Positions 39,808-50,523 of a stretch of 64,000 nucleotides of DNA are shown piece by piece. How positions within the stretch are numbered: position 1 is the stretch's first letter; each line of letters begins with the position of its first letter. Source of the DNA: Mycolicibacterium madagascariense (GTDB lineage Bacteria; Actinomycetota; Actinomycetes; Mycobacteriales; Mycobacteriaceae); assembly GCF_010729665.1 (NCBI RefSeq), contig NZ_AP022610.1, positions 1,364,001-1,428,000 of the forward strand. Reading direction: 5' to 3'. The notes under the pieces are model-generated. The model was not told the DNA's origin. It was given only the letters and a program-made list of their open reading frames with translations, and did no database searches. The translations under genes and the position numbers were made by a program.

Positions 39808-40212
39808 ATGACGAACGTCGACTGGGATCTGTTGCGCGCCAAGGCAATAGAGGTTTCTCGACACGCCTACGCGCCGTACTCCCGGTTCCCGGTCGGCGCG
39901 GCCGCGGTCGCCTCCGACGGTCGCATCCTCGTGGGGTGCAATGTGGAGAATGTCTCATATGGCCTAGGTCTCTGTGCCGAGTGCGCAGTGGCCTGCGCGC
40001 TGCATTCCACCGGCGGCGGCACCCTCGTCGCGCTGGTCTGCGTGGACGCCACCGGAGCCACCCTGATGCCGTGCGGCCGCTGCCGTCAGGTACTGCTCGA
40101 GCACGGCGGCCCGCAGCTGCTGATCGATCACCCCGCAGGCCCGCGGCCGCTGCGCGAACTGCTGCCCGACGCCTTCGGGCCCGACGACCTCGAACGGGCC
40201 GAGTCGCGGTGA
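39808..40212 (+). CDS. cdd: Cytidine deaminase
   Basis: 134 residues, the small tetrameric class. Zinc ligands and catalytic Glu are in NVENVSYGLGLCAECAVACAL and MPCGRCRQVLLE; YAPYSRFPVGAA is the substrate segment. It deaminates cytidine and deoxycytidine to uridine forms in pyrimidine salvage. A GTGA overlap couples it to deoA. Confidence 0.95.
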   Translation: MTNVDWDLLRAKAIEVSRHAYAPYSRFPVGAAAVASDGRILVGCNVENVSYGLGLCAECAVACALHSTGGGTLVALVCVDATGATLMPCGRCRQVLLEHGGPQLLIDHPAGPRPLRELLPDAFGPDDLERAESR

Positions 40213-41507
40213 CGCGGTTCACCTTCGACGCTCCGACGGTCATCAGGACCAAGCGCGACGGCGGGGTGCTCTCCGACGCCGCGATCGACTGGGTGATCGA
40301 CGGCTACACCCACGGCGCCGTCCACGACGAGCAGATGTCGGCGCTCCTCATGGCGATCTTCCTGAAGGGCATGACTCCCGCGGAGATCTCGCGCTGGACC
40401 GCCGCGATGATCGACTCCGGCGACCGCTTCGACTTCTCGGATCTCCGCGCCCACGGCAAGCCGTTGCGGCTGGTGGACAAGCACTCCACCGGCGGCGTCG
40501 GCGACAAGATCACGATCCCCCTGGTGCCGGTCGTCATGGCCTGCGGTGCGGCCGTCCCCCAGGCCGCGGGCCGTGGACTCGGCCACACCGGGGGCACCCT
40601 GGACAAGCTGGAGTCCATCGCCGGGTTCAGCGCCGAGCTCTCCAAAGACCAGATCCGACAACAGCTTCAGGACATCGGGGCGGCCATCTTCGCCGCGGGG
40701 GACCTGGCGCCGGCCGACCGCAAGATCTATGCGCTGCGCGACGTCACGGCCACCACCGAGTCGCTCCCGTTGATCGCGAGTTCGATCATGAGCAAGAAGG
40801 TCGCCGAGGGGGCGCAGGCGCTGGTGCTCGACACCAAGGTGGGGCGTGGCGCGTTCCTCAAGAGTGAGGCCGAGGCGCGGGAGCTGGCGGCGACGATGGT
40901 CGCGCTCGGCAAGGATCAGGGCGTCGACACCCGGGCGTTGCTGACCGACATGGATCGGCCGCTGGGGTTGGCCGTCGGCAACGCCGTGGAGGTCGCCGAG
41001 TCGTTGGACGTGCTGGCCGGCGGCGGGCCGCCCGACGTCGTCGAGCTGACGCTGGCGCTGGCGACGCAGATGCTCGACGCGGCGGGCATCGACGCGACCG
41101 ATCCCGCGCAAACGCTGCGGGATGGCACCGCGATGGACCGGTTCCGCGACCTGGTCGCCGCCCAGGGCGGGGACCTGTCCCAGCCGCTGCCGATCGGTGC
41201 GCACGCCGAGCACGTCACCGCCTCCCGGGGTGGCACGATGGGCGACATCGACGCGATGGCGGTGGGACTGGCGGTGTGGCGGCTCGGTGCGGGTCGCTCG
41301 ACGCCCGGCGGCCAGGTGCAGTTCGGGGCCGGCGTGCGCATTCACCGCAGGCCCGGTGATCCCGTCGCCGCAGGCGACCCGCTCTTCACGCTGTACACCG
41401 ACACCCCGGCCCGCTTCGAGGGCGCGCTGGCCGAACTCGACGGTGGCTGGAGCATCGACGACTCCGCGCCGGCCGACCGTCCCCTGATCATCGACCGAAT
41501 CACGTGA
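40209..41507 (+). CDS. deoA: Thymidine phosphorylase
   Basis: 432 residues from a GTG overlapping the cdd stop. Family motifs are [22 protein letters not shown] (phosphate site), [23 protein letters not shown] and [24 protein letters not shown]. It cleaves thymidine or deoxyuridine with phosphate, releasing deoxyribose 1-phosphate. It acts after cdd in pyrimidine deoxynucleoside salvage and lies 10 nt before add. Confidence 0.96.
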   Translation: MTRFTFDAPTVIRTKRDGGVLSDAAIDWVIDGYTHGAVHDEQMSALLMAIFLKGMTPAEISRWTAAMIDSGDRFDFSDLRAHGKPLRLVDKHSTGGVGDKITIPLVPVVMACGAAVPQAAGRGLGHTGGTLDKLESIAGFSAELSKDQIRQQLQDIGAAIFAAGDLAPADRKIYALRDVTATTESLPLIASSIMSKKVAEGAQALVLDTKVGRGAFLKSEAEARELAATMVALGKDQGVDTRALLTDMDRPLGLAVGNAVEVAESLDVLAGGGPPDVVELTLALATQMLDAAGIDATDPAQTLRDGTAMDRFRDLVAAQGGDLSQPLPIGAHAEHVTASRGGTMGDIDAMAVGLAVWRLGAGRSTPGGQVQFGAGVRIHRRPGDPVAAGDPLFTLYTDTPARFEGALAELDGGWSIDDSAPADRPLIIDRIT

Positions 41508-41517
41508 GGAGAGCCGC

Positions 41518-42606
41518 ATGACGACGCCGTTGACGCTCGAGAACATTCAGCAGGCCCCCAAGGCGCTGCTGCACGATCACCTGGACGGCGGGTTGCGGCC
41601 CGCGACGGTGGTGGAACTGGCCGACCAGTTCGGGTACGACGGGTTGCCGACGACCGACGTCACGGAGCTGGCGACGTTCTTCCGCACGGCCGCACACAGC
41701 GGGTCGCTGGTGCGCTACCTGGAGCCGTTCGCCCACACGGTGGGCGTCATGCAGACCGCCGAGGCTCTGCACCGGGTCGCGCTCGAATGCGTCGAGGACC
41801 TCGCCGCCGACTCGGTGGTCTACGCCGAGGTCCGGTTCGCGCCCGAGTTGCACATCGACGGTGGCATGTCGCTCGACGCCGTCGTCGAGGCGGTGCTGGC
41901 CGGCTTCGCCGACGGGGAGAAGGCGGCCGCGGCCGAGGGCAAGACCATCACCGTGCGCTGCCTGGTCACCGCGATGCGGCACGCTGCGCGGTCCCGGGAG
42001 ATCGCCGAGCTGGCGATCCGGTTCCGCGACGTCGGCGTCGTGGGATTCGACATCGCGGGCGCCGAGGCCGGTTATCCGCCCACGCGGCACCTCGACGCCT
42101 TCGAGTACATGCGAAACAACAACGCGCGCTTCACCATTCACGCGGGTGAGGCCTTCGGGCTGCCGTCCATCCAGGAGGCGATCGCGTTCTGCGGCGCCGA
42201 TCGGCTCGGTCACGGCGTCCGCATCGTCGACGACATCGAGGTGCACTCCGACGACGACGCCACCCTGGGTCGGCTGGCTTCGATCTTGCGCGACAAGCGA
42301 ATTCCCCTAGAACTGTGTCCCTCGTCCAACGTGCAGACCGGTGCCGTCGCGAGCATCGCCGAGCACCCGTTCGCGCTGCTGGCCCGGCTGCGGTTCCGGG
42401 TGACGGTAAACACCGACAACCGGCTGATGAGTGACACCACCATGAGCCAGGAGATGCTGCGGTTGGTCGAGGCCTTCGGCTACGGCTGGAGCGATCTGGA
42501 GCGGTTCACGATCAACGCGATGAAGTCGTCGTTCATCCCGTTCCGCGAGCGGCTGACGTTGATCGACGAGGTCATCAAGCCGCGCTTCGCCGTCCTCATC
42601 GGTTAG
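41518..42606 (+). CDS. add: Adenosine deaminase
   Basis: 362 residues. It has zinc and catalytic motifs [28 protein letters not shown] and [12 protein letters not shown]. It converts adenosine and deoxyadenosine to inosines. A GAGGAGAG ribosome site precedes the ATG. It is the last gene of cdd-deoA-add and the left boundary of the secreted-repeat-protein array. Confidence 0.96.
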   Translation: MTTPLTLENIQQAPKALLHDHLDGGLRPATVVELADQFGYDGLPTTDVTELATFFRTAAHSGSLVRYLEPFAHTVGVMQTAEALHRVALECVEDLAADSVVYAEVRFAPELHIDGGMSLDAVVEAVLAGFADGEKAAAAEGKTITVRCLVTAMRHAARSREIAELAIRFRDVGVVGFDIAGAEAGYPPTRHLDAFEYMRNNNARFTIHAGEAFGLPSIQEAIAFCGADRLGHGVRIVDDIEVHSDDDATLGRLASILRDKRIPLELCPSSNVQTGAVASIAEHPFALLARLRFRVTVNTDNRLMSDTTMSQEMLRLVEAFGYGWSDLERFTINAMKSSFIPFRERLTLIDEVIKPRFAVLIG

Positions 42607-43036
42607 ACCCCCGACCGAGGGCGCACTTGCACAAGGCTTTGACGCCTTGGGTTTTCGCCGAATAGCTTGGGCGAGCCTGTCATTTCGTAGCGTTGCGATA
42701 TGGCGTGGCGCTGAAAAACTGGTGCGACCGTCGCACACCTGTGGTGGCTTAGTATTCGAACTCGGATTGCGAAATGGCATGAACGACATCGGAATCGATC
42801 GACTTCGAGCGCAATGACACACGAACAGATCGTCGCAGGCGTCGTCTAGCGGCCTCCCCGTCTTCGCGTTAGGACGACCCGCTGTAGGTCCTGTGGCAGA
42901 CGACTGTCTGCAGCGCCAAAAATATGGCTCCGTCTTCGGCTTCGTCGCGCAACGACGTCCAGTCGCGGCCGAAGCCTGCACGTTGACGCCCCCTGCGTCA
43001 CCCGCACGGAACGACAACCTCCTAGAAAGGGATGCG
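42607..43036. promoter_or_regulatory. Long non-coding leader region of the first array gene
   Basis: No gene is supported in 430 nt. A GTGCGACCGTCGCAC palindrome (42722-42736) lies 14 nt upstream of TAGTAT (42750-42755), a -10-like hexamer. A TTGCAC element at 42627-42632 is a reversed form of the box found upstream of the other array genes. If the -10 is right, the mRNA leader would be about 275 nt. Confidence 0.4.
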
Positions 43037-44620
43037 GTGAACAAGACCGGTATGAATGAACGGCGCGCCACACGGGCTCGGCTTCTTGCGGTAGGAGCCA
43101 TGACGACGGGCTCGCTGCTCGCTGGTGTCGTGGGGCATTCTGCGACGGCGTCGGCCACGTGCCTGTCGATATCGGGTTTCAATCTCGGAACCGGTTGTCA
43201 CAGTGCGCCGTTCAGTCTCGCCATCGGCCTGGGATCCGGCGCGACCGCACACGCCCAGAAGCCGTTCACCATCGACCTGAGGGTCATGACCCCACACGGT
43301 CCGGCCAGCTGGCCTTCGTCCTTCACTGATTTGCGCAGCGCCATCGCTGCCCTGTTCGATTCCTTCACCCATCACACCCCGAAGAAGGCGCCTGGGGACA
43401 AGGCCGCCACTGACAAGGCCGCCAAGGACAAGGCGGCGACGGACAAGGCTGCTACTGACAAGGCTGCTACGGACAAGGCTGCTACGGACAAGGCTGCTAC
43501 GGACAAGGCGGCGACCGACAAGGCGGCGACCGACAAGGCGGCGACCGACAAGGCGGCGACCGACAAGGCTGCTACGGACAAGGCTGCTACGGACAAGGCT
43601 GCTGCGGAGAAGGCGGCAGCGGACAAGGCTGCGGCGGACAAGAAGGCAGCCGAAGACAAGGCTGCTGCGGACAAGAAGGCCGCTGAGGACAAGGCCGCAG
43701 CGGACAAGAAAGCCGCTGACGACAAGACGCTGGCGGAGAAGGTTGCTAAAGCAAAAGCGGCTCTCGACAAGGCGACTGCGGACGCCGAGGCGGCAGAAAA
43801 GGCCAACGACGTGGCGTGGGCGAGAGGCCCAGCCTATCCCGAATACTTCAGCGCAGGGACCGTGAACCGAGAAGCGCAAGAGGCCTTGGATAAGGCGCAG
43901 GCAGAATACGACGCGTTGACAACACCGCCATACGTGCCGGATCCCGCTACGGCTCATGATGTCAATGCCAAGAAGGCGGCGGTTGACAAAGCCGAAGCGG
44001 AAAAGGCAGCCGCCGACGCGGCCGTTACGGCGGCGAGCGCCCAAAAGAACACTGCGATGGTGAACGCCGCGGCGAGGAGGCAGAGGAAAGCCGATGCAGA
44101 ACTAGCCCGCGCCGACGCAGAATACAACGAAGCTCTCAAGGCCCAACCAAAGTCAGTCGACGCTTCGTCGCGCGATGTCACGGTGAGGACCCAGGGCGAG
44201 TTCGACGAAGTGCCCTCGGTCGAGACGAAGCGCGACGACCCGGCGTCGCCCACTGCCGCCGATGTCGCGCCGGGGTTGACGACCCCAGGTGAAGCGGCGG
44301 AACGACCTCGCATGACGACGACGGATCCCTCAAAGGTAGAGCAGGAGCAGCCCGGGAAGCACGGCGCTGCGTCGAGCGGGTCGATGTCTGATCCAACTGA
44401 CGTCGACGACAGGAGCACCGATCTCGAGGGTGCCGAGGGACCGAGGAAGATCACGGCGTCCGTCACCGACGGCGGAGATGCTACGGGCACACGCTCGGAT
44501 CGCGTTCCAGACGACGAACGTCAGAATTCGCCGTCAACCAAAGATGACGCTGTCGGCGATCGTGGTGCTCCGAGTCCGGCGGATTCTCATTCCGCAGCGG
44601 ATGAAAGTCCTACCAAGTGA
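43037..44620 (+). CDS. Secreted [10 protein letters not shown] pentapeptide-repeat protein (array member A)
   Basis: 527 residues from a GTG with AGAAAGGGA ahead. The order is: signal peptide ending ATASA; a conserved mature N-terminus with a Cys pair ([13 protein letters not shown]), then [14 protein letters not shown] and QKPFTI; an amphipathic segment ([15 protein letters not shown]); about 17 AATDK and then [10 protein letters not shown] units (roughly residues 120-235); a helical part with [11 protein letters not shown]; a second helix; and an acidic Ser/Thr/Pro tail of about 150 residues. No sorting signal is seen. Charge alternation and Ala content predict one long solvent-exposed helix. 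Function unknown; a surface spacer or adhesin is conceivable. Confidence 0.85.
   Translation: MNKTGMNERRATRARLLAVGAMTTGSLLAGVVGHSATASATCLSISGFNLGTGCHSAPFSLAIGLGSGATAHAQKPFTIDLRVMTPHGPASWPSSFTDLRSAIAALFDSFTHHTPKKAPGDKAATDKAAKDKAATDKAATDKAATDKAATDKAATDKAATDKAATDKAATDKAATDKAATDKAATDKAAAEKAAADKAAADKKAAEDKAAADKKAAEDKAAADKKAADDKTLAEKVAKAKAALDKATADAEAAEKANDVAWARGPAYPEYFSAGTVNREAQEALDKAQAEYDALTTPPYVPDPATAHDVNAKKAAVDKAEAEKAAADAAVTAASAQKNTAMVNAAARRQRKADAELARADAEYNEALKAQPKSVDASSRDVTVRTQGEFDEVPSVETKRDDPASPTAADVAPGLTTPGEAAERPRMTTTDPSKVEQEQPGKHGAASSGSMSDPTDVDDRSTDLEGAEGPRKITASVTDGGDATGTRSDRVPDDERQNSPSTKDDAVGDRGAPSPADSHSAADESPTK
43399..43730 (+). repeat. 15-bp tandem repeat tract of array gene A
   Basis: Units are close to GACAAGGCTGCTACG and GACAAGGCGGCGACC, encoding AATDK, then [10 protein letters not shown] variants. 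The unit length is a multiple of three, so copy-number change keeps the frame. Confidence 0.88.
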
Positions 44621-45082
44621 TGGTTTTACGTGTCGCGCGGTCCAGGCCTGAAAGCGCAGTCGCTAAGGCGCCATGCGATTCCCGAGCGTCTGGCAGAGGA
44701 TAATCCCGGTTCGGAGTTGGCTTTTTAGGCACACACCCGGGAAAGACGCGACCTCTGAGCGCTGTGGCCCGGGGCCGGAGTCGTTGTGGCCCAAAGTGGT
44801 TGCGGCGGTGATGCACAAGATGTGTCACCGCCGCGACCACAGGGTGACGCCCACGCTGATGCGTGACGTTGGACGATCGTGCGGCGGGTGCGGAGCGGGT
44901 CCGCTCGAGGGGTGCGGCATTGATTGTTCACGGCGATGATCATGGCTGCTCGGCGCCCGGGAACACTTCTGAAGCTCTCGAAAAAGGCTCAGTGCAAATA
45001 TATTTCGGTCTGTTGCGCCGCATTTGCACATGCTTAGCATCCTCACACGCCAACGAGGGCGTGCATATGAAGGAGGATTGCC
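44621..45082. other. Non-coding interval between array genes
   Basis: No credible gene in 460 nt. Its 3' end holds the promoter region of the small secreted protein. Confidence 0.5.
44992..45040 (+). promoter_or_regulatory. Promoter of the 82-residue secreted protein, with inverted GTGCAAAT boxes
   Basis: GTGCAAAT (44992-44999) and its inverse ATTTGCAC (45022-45029) are separated by 22 nt. TAGCAT (45035-45040) is a -10-like hexamer 43 nt after the first box, the same spacing as in the array promoters further right. Confidence 0.55.
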
Positions 45083-45331
45083 ATGAAGTCGACGTCACTC
45101 TCTGGACGGGGTTGGACACGCGTTCGACCCCTTGTCGCAGGAGCTGTCATCGTGGGTTCACTGACTGGTGCCGTCGGTATGGCTCCGCTCGCACAAGCGA
45201 TGTGTGGAGCACCCAGCCCGACGAACGATTCTCACGGGGGCGGTTGCCTGCTGCCGAGACCGTCGGTGGTGTCACCGGTCGTACCGCTTGTCCCGCTGAA
45301 CCCGTCACCGGCCCAAGCGGCATATCACTGA
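45083..45331 (+). CDS. Small secreted protein, 82 residues
   Basis: A very strong ribosome site, GAAGGAGG, precedes the ATG. The signal peptide (VRPLVAGAVIVGSLTGAVGMAPLAQA) is followed by a 40-residue mature protein with a Cys pair (MCGAPSPTNDSHGGGC) and a Pro/Val-rich tail. The style of the leader and the Cys pair resemble the array proteins, but no repeat tract is present. It lies between add and the Rv3311-type gene, where I recall M. tuberculosis having the small secreted pilin gene mtp (Rv3312A); sequence identity is not evident, so this is only a positional parallel. Confidence 0.75.
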   Translation: MKSTSLSGRGWTRVRPLVAGAVIVGSLTGAVGMAPLAQAMCGAPSPTNDSHGGGCLLPRPSVVSPVVPLVPLNPSPAQAAYH

Positions 45332-45450
45332 CATGATGCGCAGCAGGTATCTACAGTCGCGGTTTGCCGAGTCGACGGTTGGCGTTAGCGCCTCGATTCG
45401 AGAGTGCTGCACCGCGCGCATCTGTCGCCTCGTGCGTTGGGGTGTCGTCG

Positions 45451-45504
45451 TGTGCAACTCCGTACTCATAGCGTCTCCTGGCCGCCGTTGATCTCAGTTA
45501 TCCT
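45451..45504 (+). promoter_or_regulatory. GTGCAACT box and -10 of array gene at 45594
   Basis: TGTGCAAC (45451-45458) lies 47 nt upstream of TATCCT (45499-45504). TATCCTGCCGC here matches TAGCCTGCCGC in the array promoters at 54860 and 57990. Confidence 0.55.
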
Positions 45505-45593
45505 GCCGCTCAACGATTTACAGATGCCGGTCATGTGCTGGCGGGGGAAACCCCCGCCCGCCATGGCCGGCTCTCGAGTGAGGAGTGAATGGA

Positions 45594-46775
45594 ATGGAAG
45601 AACACCGCGAAAAGGCCGCCCGGATGTGGCGCACACGGCTGTTGGTGGCGAGTGCGGTGACGTCGGGCGCGTTGATCTCGGCCTTGGGAGGGGCGCCGGG
45701 AGCGGGGGCGTCGGGGGACCCGGTGTCGGGAACCGGCGCAGCGGCGGACGGCGGGGAGCGCTGGGAAATCACGCAGGGCGAGGCGCCCGGAGTCTCAGTA
45801 GCGAGTGCCCACGCTGCGCCAGGCAAATTGGCCCAGACAAAAAAAGCGCTAAAGGACGCCAATGCGGCGAAGGTCAAGGTGTTGCAGAGATTTGTCGACG
45901 TCGTAGCGAAGTACGATCGCGCGTTCCACAACCTCTACAACCTGGACAGCGGCGCACCGACGAGGGCGCAGGCAACAGAGGAACTGTGGTCTCTGGATGC
46001 CCTGGTGAAGTCAGCTCAGGCCGATCTCAAGGCCGCTGACGCGGTTCTGCGTCAAGCGCAGCAGGAATACGACGCGATCACGACGCCAGAGGAGAGGGCG
46101 GCGGACAAGGCGGCCGCTGACAAGGCTGCTGCCGACAAGGTCAAGGCTGATGAGGCGGCTGCTACGCGGGCGAAGGACTTGGCTGCGAAGAAGGCAGAGG
46201 TCGACGATGTGGACGCGGCCGCCCAACGCGCTGTGATGAATCGCCGTGCATTGGGTGAGCAAATACGTACCGTCGAAGCTGAACTCTCGGCGCTCTGGTC
46301 GAGTGGTGTCGATCCGCAGAGCAAGGTCTATCGCCTCAAGAAAGAGGAGGAGCGGCACCTGAACGAGAATCTCCTTGCTCATGACCAAGCGTCGACCCCC
46401 ATCTTCGACAAGCAGTCACGGCTACACAAGGAATACGACGCGGCCGTTGCGGCGAACAAGGCGGCGGATGAGGCAGACAAAGCGGCCGCGGCCAAGGCTG
46501 ATGCCGGCGAGGACGATGCTGAATCGGAGCCCGCGAAGACAGACTTGACTGAGCTATCGCCAACCGATGCAACAGTTTTGCGTGCACGGGCTGAGGAGCG
46601 CGTCCGTATCGGCGCCGAGCCCGAAGCCGATGACGGGGCAGCACGCACTGCGGTACCAGGCAAAGACTCGATGGAGCCACAGACGTCCACCGACGAGCCG
46701 GGTGCCATCGCGTCACCGGTTGCCCCCGACATGAACCGTTCACCCGACGGGGTCGCGCTCGACGGGGCTGAGTAA
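45594..46775 (+). CDS. Secreted Ala-rich helical protein (array member, short repeat form)
   Basis: 393 residues from the ATG at 45594, 8 nt after AGGAG. The signal peptide (LLVASAVTSGALISALGGAPGAGAS) matches the array style, but the mature protein lacks the Cys pair. It has only two AAADK units ([20 protein letters not shown]) after the shared motif AQQEYDAITTP, then two helical segments and an acidic Thr-rich tail. It may represent an unexpanded or divergent relative. The 3' end overlaps the convergent PucR gene by 36 nt. Confidence 0.8.
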   Translation: MEEHREKAARMWRTRLLVASAVTSGALISALGGAPGAGASGDPVSGTGAAADGGERWEITQGEAPGVSVASAHAAPGKLAQTKKALKDANAAKVKVLQRFVDVVAKYDRAFHNLYNLDSGAPTRAQATEELWSLDALVKSAQADLKAADAVLRQAQQEYDAITTPEERAADKAAADKAAADKVKADEAAATRAKDLAAKKAEVDDVDAAAQRAVMNRRALGEQIRTVEAELSALWSSGVDPQSKVYRLKKEEERHLNENLLAHDQASTPIFDKQSRLHKEYDAAVAANKAADEADKAAAAKADAGEDDAESEPAKTDLTELSPTDATVLRARAEERVRIGAEPEADDGAARTAVPGKDSMEPQTSTDEPGAIASPVAPDMNRSPDGVALDGAE

Positions 46776-48257
46776 GTCCCGCGCCCGCAGGGCCAGCCAG
46801 AAGTCGGCGATGGTGGCGGTGTCACCGATCCTGCGCCCGGTGATTTCTTCGACCCGCTGAATGCGATACACGACGGTCTGTCGATGCACCCCCATGGCGG
46901 CCGCCGTCCTCACCCACGAGCGGTCGCACCGCAGGTACGCGTCGAGGGTCGACACCATGTCACCGGCCCGTTCGGCGTCATAGGCGATGAGCGTTCCCAG
47001 CACGCGGTCGACCACGACCTGGGCCTCCTCGGTGTCGCGCAGGACCGACAGCATCGTGACGTCGCCGTAGCGAGCCGTGCGGTCCGGCGTGCTGTCGGCG
47101 GTGCGCATCGCCCACGTCGCCTCACGGACGGCGGCCGGTCCCCGGTGCGGGTGGGCCAGCACGTCGCTGACACCGATCACCGCCTGGGCGCCCACCCGGT
47201 GCCGGAGCGCTGCCAGGGGGCCCGCGCCCGCTGGCACGAGCGCATACGACACATGGCCCCGACGCAGCAGCAGGTGCGGCACCTGCCGTCGACCGAGGCT
47301 GACGTGCAGGTGCCGCTCGGCGCTCTGCGAGCCACCCGCGATCGCCACCAGAACGGCGGCCTGGGGTTTCAGCCCGCGCTCGGTGAGCCCGCGTACCGCG
47401 TCGGTCCCGGTGAGCCGACCGTCGCAGAGTGCTGCCAGGACCTCGGCGCCGACGCGACGGTCGTGTTCACGTCGCACGTTCTGCTGTGCGAGCAACACCG
47501 CCATCGCCGAGGCGAGGTGCTGCAGCTGCACGACGTCCGGCGGGGTGGCGCGAAACTCGTACGCCACCAACACCGTCGGCTCCTCGTCGGGCACCTCGAC
47601 CGCCAGCGCGCGCTCGTCGCCCACCGAGACGTGCAGCACGCCGGGAATTGCACCCCGTCGGGCGGCGATCTCGTCGACCAGCGCGCGACGCAACGCCTCC
47701 GGCACGCCGTCGGAGGAGTCCAGGGCCACCTCGCCGGTCGCGGCGTCCAGAACGGCGAGTCGGCAGGCGATGTCGCGGCTCAGCTGTGGGAGCGCTAGCT
47801 CGGAACCCCTGCGGTTCACCGACTGGCGGATGACCTGGTACACCCGCTCGGTCACGGCTATGCGCCTGTTGTGGTCGCCCTCGGCGCCTCCCGCGACGGC
47901 TCGCCCGATCGCGGCGAAGCCGACCGAGTAGGGCACCAGCAGGATGGGAAAGCTCAGGTCGTCGGCGAGCGAGACCGCCGCCGGGGTGAGCTCGGGGGTC
48001 GCCGCGTCCAGCCCGATGACGACGCCGCAGATGCCCTCCTCGGCGAGGCCGCGAACGAGCGCGGTCTGCCCGTCCGCGGACGTGGGAAGGGTCCGCCCGT
48101 TCTTCATCAGCAACTCACCGCCAGCGAGCCATGACCATGGCTCGTCCAGGTCGGACGTCTGCGCCCAGGACACCGGCCGGTCCAGACCGCGCGCACCGGC
48201 ACGCACCGTCAGGCGTAGGTGCGGAGTGTCGACGAGGTCGCTCAATCGGAAGGTCAC
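46740..48257 (-). CDS. PucR/CdaR-family transcriptional regulator
   Basis: 505 residues from the GTG at 48257. An N-terminal PucR domain (VTFRLSDLVDTPHLRLTVRAG, RPVSWAQTSDLDEPWSWLAGGELLM) is followed by a GGDEF-like middle and a C-terminal helix-turn-helix, DRSWVRTAAAMGVHRQTVVYRIQRVEEITGR. Such proteins activate purine, urate or sugar-acid catabolic operons. It diverges from the permease-SDR-SDR-ureohydrolase-deacetylase operon and is its likely regulator. Confidence 0.9.
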   Translation of the reverse strand: MTFRLSDLVDTPHLRLTVRAGARGLDRPVSWAQTSDLDEPWSWLAGGELLMKNGRTLPTSADGQTALVRGLAEEGICGVVIGLDAATPELTPAAVSLADDLSFPILLVPYSVGFAAIGRAVAGGAEGDHNRRIAVTERVYQVIRQSVNRRGSELALPQLSRDIACRLAVLDAATGEVALDSSDGVPEALRRALVDEIAARRGAIPGVLHVSVGDERALAVEVPDEEPTVLVAYEFRATPPDVVQLQHLASAMAVLLAQQNVRREHDRRVGAEVLAALCDGRLTGTDAVRGLTERGLKPQAAVLVAIAGGSQSAERHLHVSLGRRQVPHLLLRRGHVSYALVPAGAGPLAALRHRVGAQAVIGVSDVLAHPHRGPAAVREATWAMRTADSTPDRTARYGDVTMLSVLRDTEEAQVVVDRVLGTLIAYDAERAGDMVSTLDAYLRCDRSWVRTAAAMGVHRQTVVYRIQRVEEITGRRIGDTATIADFWLALRARDLLSPVERDPVG

Positions 48258-48373
48258 GGCACCCAGCAATCTAGACGATCGTCCAACCCGCGGTCATTTC
48301 TTCAGACGATGAGCCGGTTCTGTTTTGGCCGTTGGAGGTACAAGGTCGCTGCAACCCGTCTCGAGGAGCCCCG

Positions 48374-49846
48374 ATGACCGAGCCCACTGACACCACCGAG
48401 CCCCACGCCGAAGCGCCGACCAGGTTGAGCCGTGGGTTCAGCTTCCGTTCGGCGTTGGCCTTGGCGTTTGCCGATGTGTCACCGATCGCGGCGGTGTACG
48501 CGATCTTCACCCTCGGCCTGTTCGCCGCGGGTCCGAAGTTCTTCTGGGCGTTCCCGATCGTGCTGGTCGGTCAGATGCTCGTCGCAGGAGTGTTCGGCGA
48601 ACTGGCGTCGCGGTGGCCGTATGCCGGCAGTGTGTACCAGTGGTCGCGGCACGTGCGCGGCACCACGTGGGGCTGGGTCGCCGCGTGGGCGTACATGTGG
48701 GGCCTGACGATCGCGCTCGGGACGCTGTCCTACGCCGCCAGCGGCTTCCTGCTGCAGATCTTCGGCGTCGACGCGCCATCCCGATGGCTGACCGCGACGG
48801 TGGCAATCGTCATCATCGCCCTCGGCACCGGCGTGAACATCGTGGGTCGCCGGGTGTTGAAGATCATGGTCATCGCCAGCATCACCTGCGAGGTCATCGG
48901 CTCGGTGGGACTCGGCATCGTGCTGCTGCTGTTCTACCGCGAGAATCCGTTCTCGGCGCTGTTCTCCAGCGCGAACATCCCTGACGCCGCCACGTGGACG
49001 TCGGGCCCGATGCTGCTCGCCATCGCCTACGTCGGCTGGTCGTTCCTCGGGTTCGAGGCGGCGGGGTCGGTCGCCGAGGAGGTCGACGACCCCGAGCGCA
49101 ACGTGCCCAAGGCGATCATCTACGGGTTGCTGCTGGTCGGCCTGGTGGTCATGTTCTCCAGCGCCGCACTGATCCTCGCCATCCCCAATCTCGACCAGGT
49201 GGTGGCGTCCCAGTCCGGTGACGTGGTGTCACAGACGCTGACCGCGCACCTGGGCGCCGGGGTGACCAAGCCGCTGCTGGCGATGTTCGTCATCGGGTTC
49301 CTGTCGAGCTTCCTGGCCGTGCAGGCTGCCGTCTCGCGCTGCATCTGGGGCGCCGCGCGCGACCGCAGCCTGCCCGGCTCGAAGGTGCTCGGCAAGCTCG
49401 CCGGCCCGGAACGCCTGCCCGTCAACGCGATTGCGCTGACCGCCATCGTCGCCGTCGTCTTCATCCTGCTCGCCGGCTCGCAGTTCTACAACGTGCTGGT
49501 CAACTTCAACATCATTGGCTTCTACATTGCGTTCGGCGTGCCGGTGATCGGCGCGGCCATCGCGCGGCTGACCGGCAAGTGGCGCCCGGGCCCCTTCAAT
49601 CTGGGGCGGTGGGGTGCGCCCATCACCTACATAGCGTCGCTGTGGATCATCTTCGAGACCGTCAACGTCGCGTGGCCGCGCACTCAACCCGGCCAACCGT
49701 GGTTCATCAACTGGGCCAGTGTGCTGACCACCGCCGTGCTCGCCATCGTGGGAATCGCCATCTATCTGTCCGTGCGACGCAACATCGAGGCGCCGGTCGG
49801 CGAGCGCTTCGCCCAGGAGGCGGTCGACGCGACGCAGGAAACCTGA
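48374..49846 (+). CDS. APC-family amino acid/amine permease
   Basis: 490 residues from the ATG at 48374, which has GAGGAG 5 nt upstream. About 12 transmembrane helices; LSRGFSFRSALALAFADVSPIAAVYAIF and ELASRWPYAGSVYQWSRHVRG are typical of the GABA/choline-type APC branch, and GFEAAGSVAEEVDDPERNVPKAI is the conserved cytoplasmic loop. It is the first gene of the PucR-linked operon and probably brings in the substrate that the four following enzymes degrade. The stop overlaps the next ATG (TGATG). Confidence 0.88.
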   Translation: MTEPTDTTEPHAEAPTRLSRGFSFRSALALAFADVSPIAAVYAIFTLGLFAAGPKFFWAFPIVLVGQMLVAGVFGELASRWPYAGSVYQWSRHVRGTTWGWVAAWAYMWGLTIALGTLSYAASGFLLQIFGVDAPSRWLTATVAIVIIALGTGVNIVGRRVLKIMVIASITCEVIGSVGLGIVLLLFYRENPFSALFSSANIPDAATWTSGPMLLAIAYVGWSFLGFEAAGSVAEEVDDPERNVPKAIIYGLLLVGLVVMFSSAALILAIPNLDQVVASQSGDVVSQTLTAHLGAGVTKPLLAMFVIGFLSSFLAVQAAVSRCIWGAARDRSLPGSKVLGKLAGPERLPVNAIALTAIVAVVFILLAGSQFYNVLVNFNIIGFYIAFGVPVIGAAIARLTGKWRPGPFNLGRWGAPITYIASLWIIFETVNVAWPRTQPGQPWFINWASVLTTAVLAIVGIAIYLSVRRNIEAPVGERFAQEAVDATQET

Positions 49847-50523
49847 TGTCCCGCAACGCAATCGTCACCGGTTCGGCATCCGGCATCGGATTGGCCGTCA
49901 CCGAACTGCTGCGGGCGCAAGGTTGGACCGTGACGGGCATCGACCTCTCCGAGGCCGCCGACCACGTGGCCGACGTGTCGGACCCTGCCGCGGTGAGCGC
50001 TGCGATCACCGCCATCCAAAGCTCGACCGGCGACGTCGACGCCCTGGTGACGGCGGCGGGACACTATGAGAGGTCGCCGATTTCGCAGATCTCGCCGGCC
50101 GCGCTGCACCGCATGCTGCGGGTGCACGTCGGCGGTCTGCGCAATGCGGCCCGGGCGGTGCTGCCCTCGATGCTGGCCCGCGGGTCCGGTGCGATCGTCG
50201 CGGTGACCTCGGAGCTGGCCATCGGCGGCGGTGACGAGGACGCGCACTACGCGGCGGCCAAGGGCGCGATCATCGGCCTGGTGCGAAGCCTGGCCGCCGA
50301 GCTGGCGGGCCGCGGCGTTCGGGTCAACGCCGTCGCGCCCGGTCCGACCGACACCCCGCTGCTGGCCGCCGATTCACCCTGGCGCGCAACGGAATACCTC
50401 GCAACCCTGCCCAACCGCAGACTCACCACACCCCAGGAGGTGGCCCGCGTCGTGGAGTTCCTAGCGGACGCGTCCTACTGCACCGGTGAGATCATCTCAC
50501 CCAACGGCGGAGCGGTGATCTAA
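49846..50523 (+). CDS. Short-chain dehydrogenase/reductase
   Basis: 225 residues. NAD(P)-binding TGSASGIG at the N-terminus, catalytic Ser in VAVTSELA and the YxxxK pair in HYAAAKGAI; the C-terminus carries GEIISPNGG. The substrate is not predictable. It is coupled by one-base overlaps to the permease before and the second SDR after it. Confidence 0.88.
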   Translation: MSRNAIVTGSASGIGLAVTELLRAQGWTVTGIDLSEAADHVADVSDPAAVSAAITAIQSSTGDVDALVTAAGHYERSPISQISPAALHRMLRVHVGGLRNAARAVLPSMLARGSGAIVAVTSELAIGGGDEDAHYAAAKGAIIGLVRSLAAELAGRGVRVNAVAPGPTDTPLLAADSPWRATEYLATLPNRRLTTPQEVARVVEFLADASYCTGEIISPNGGAVI

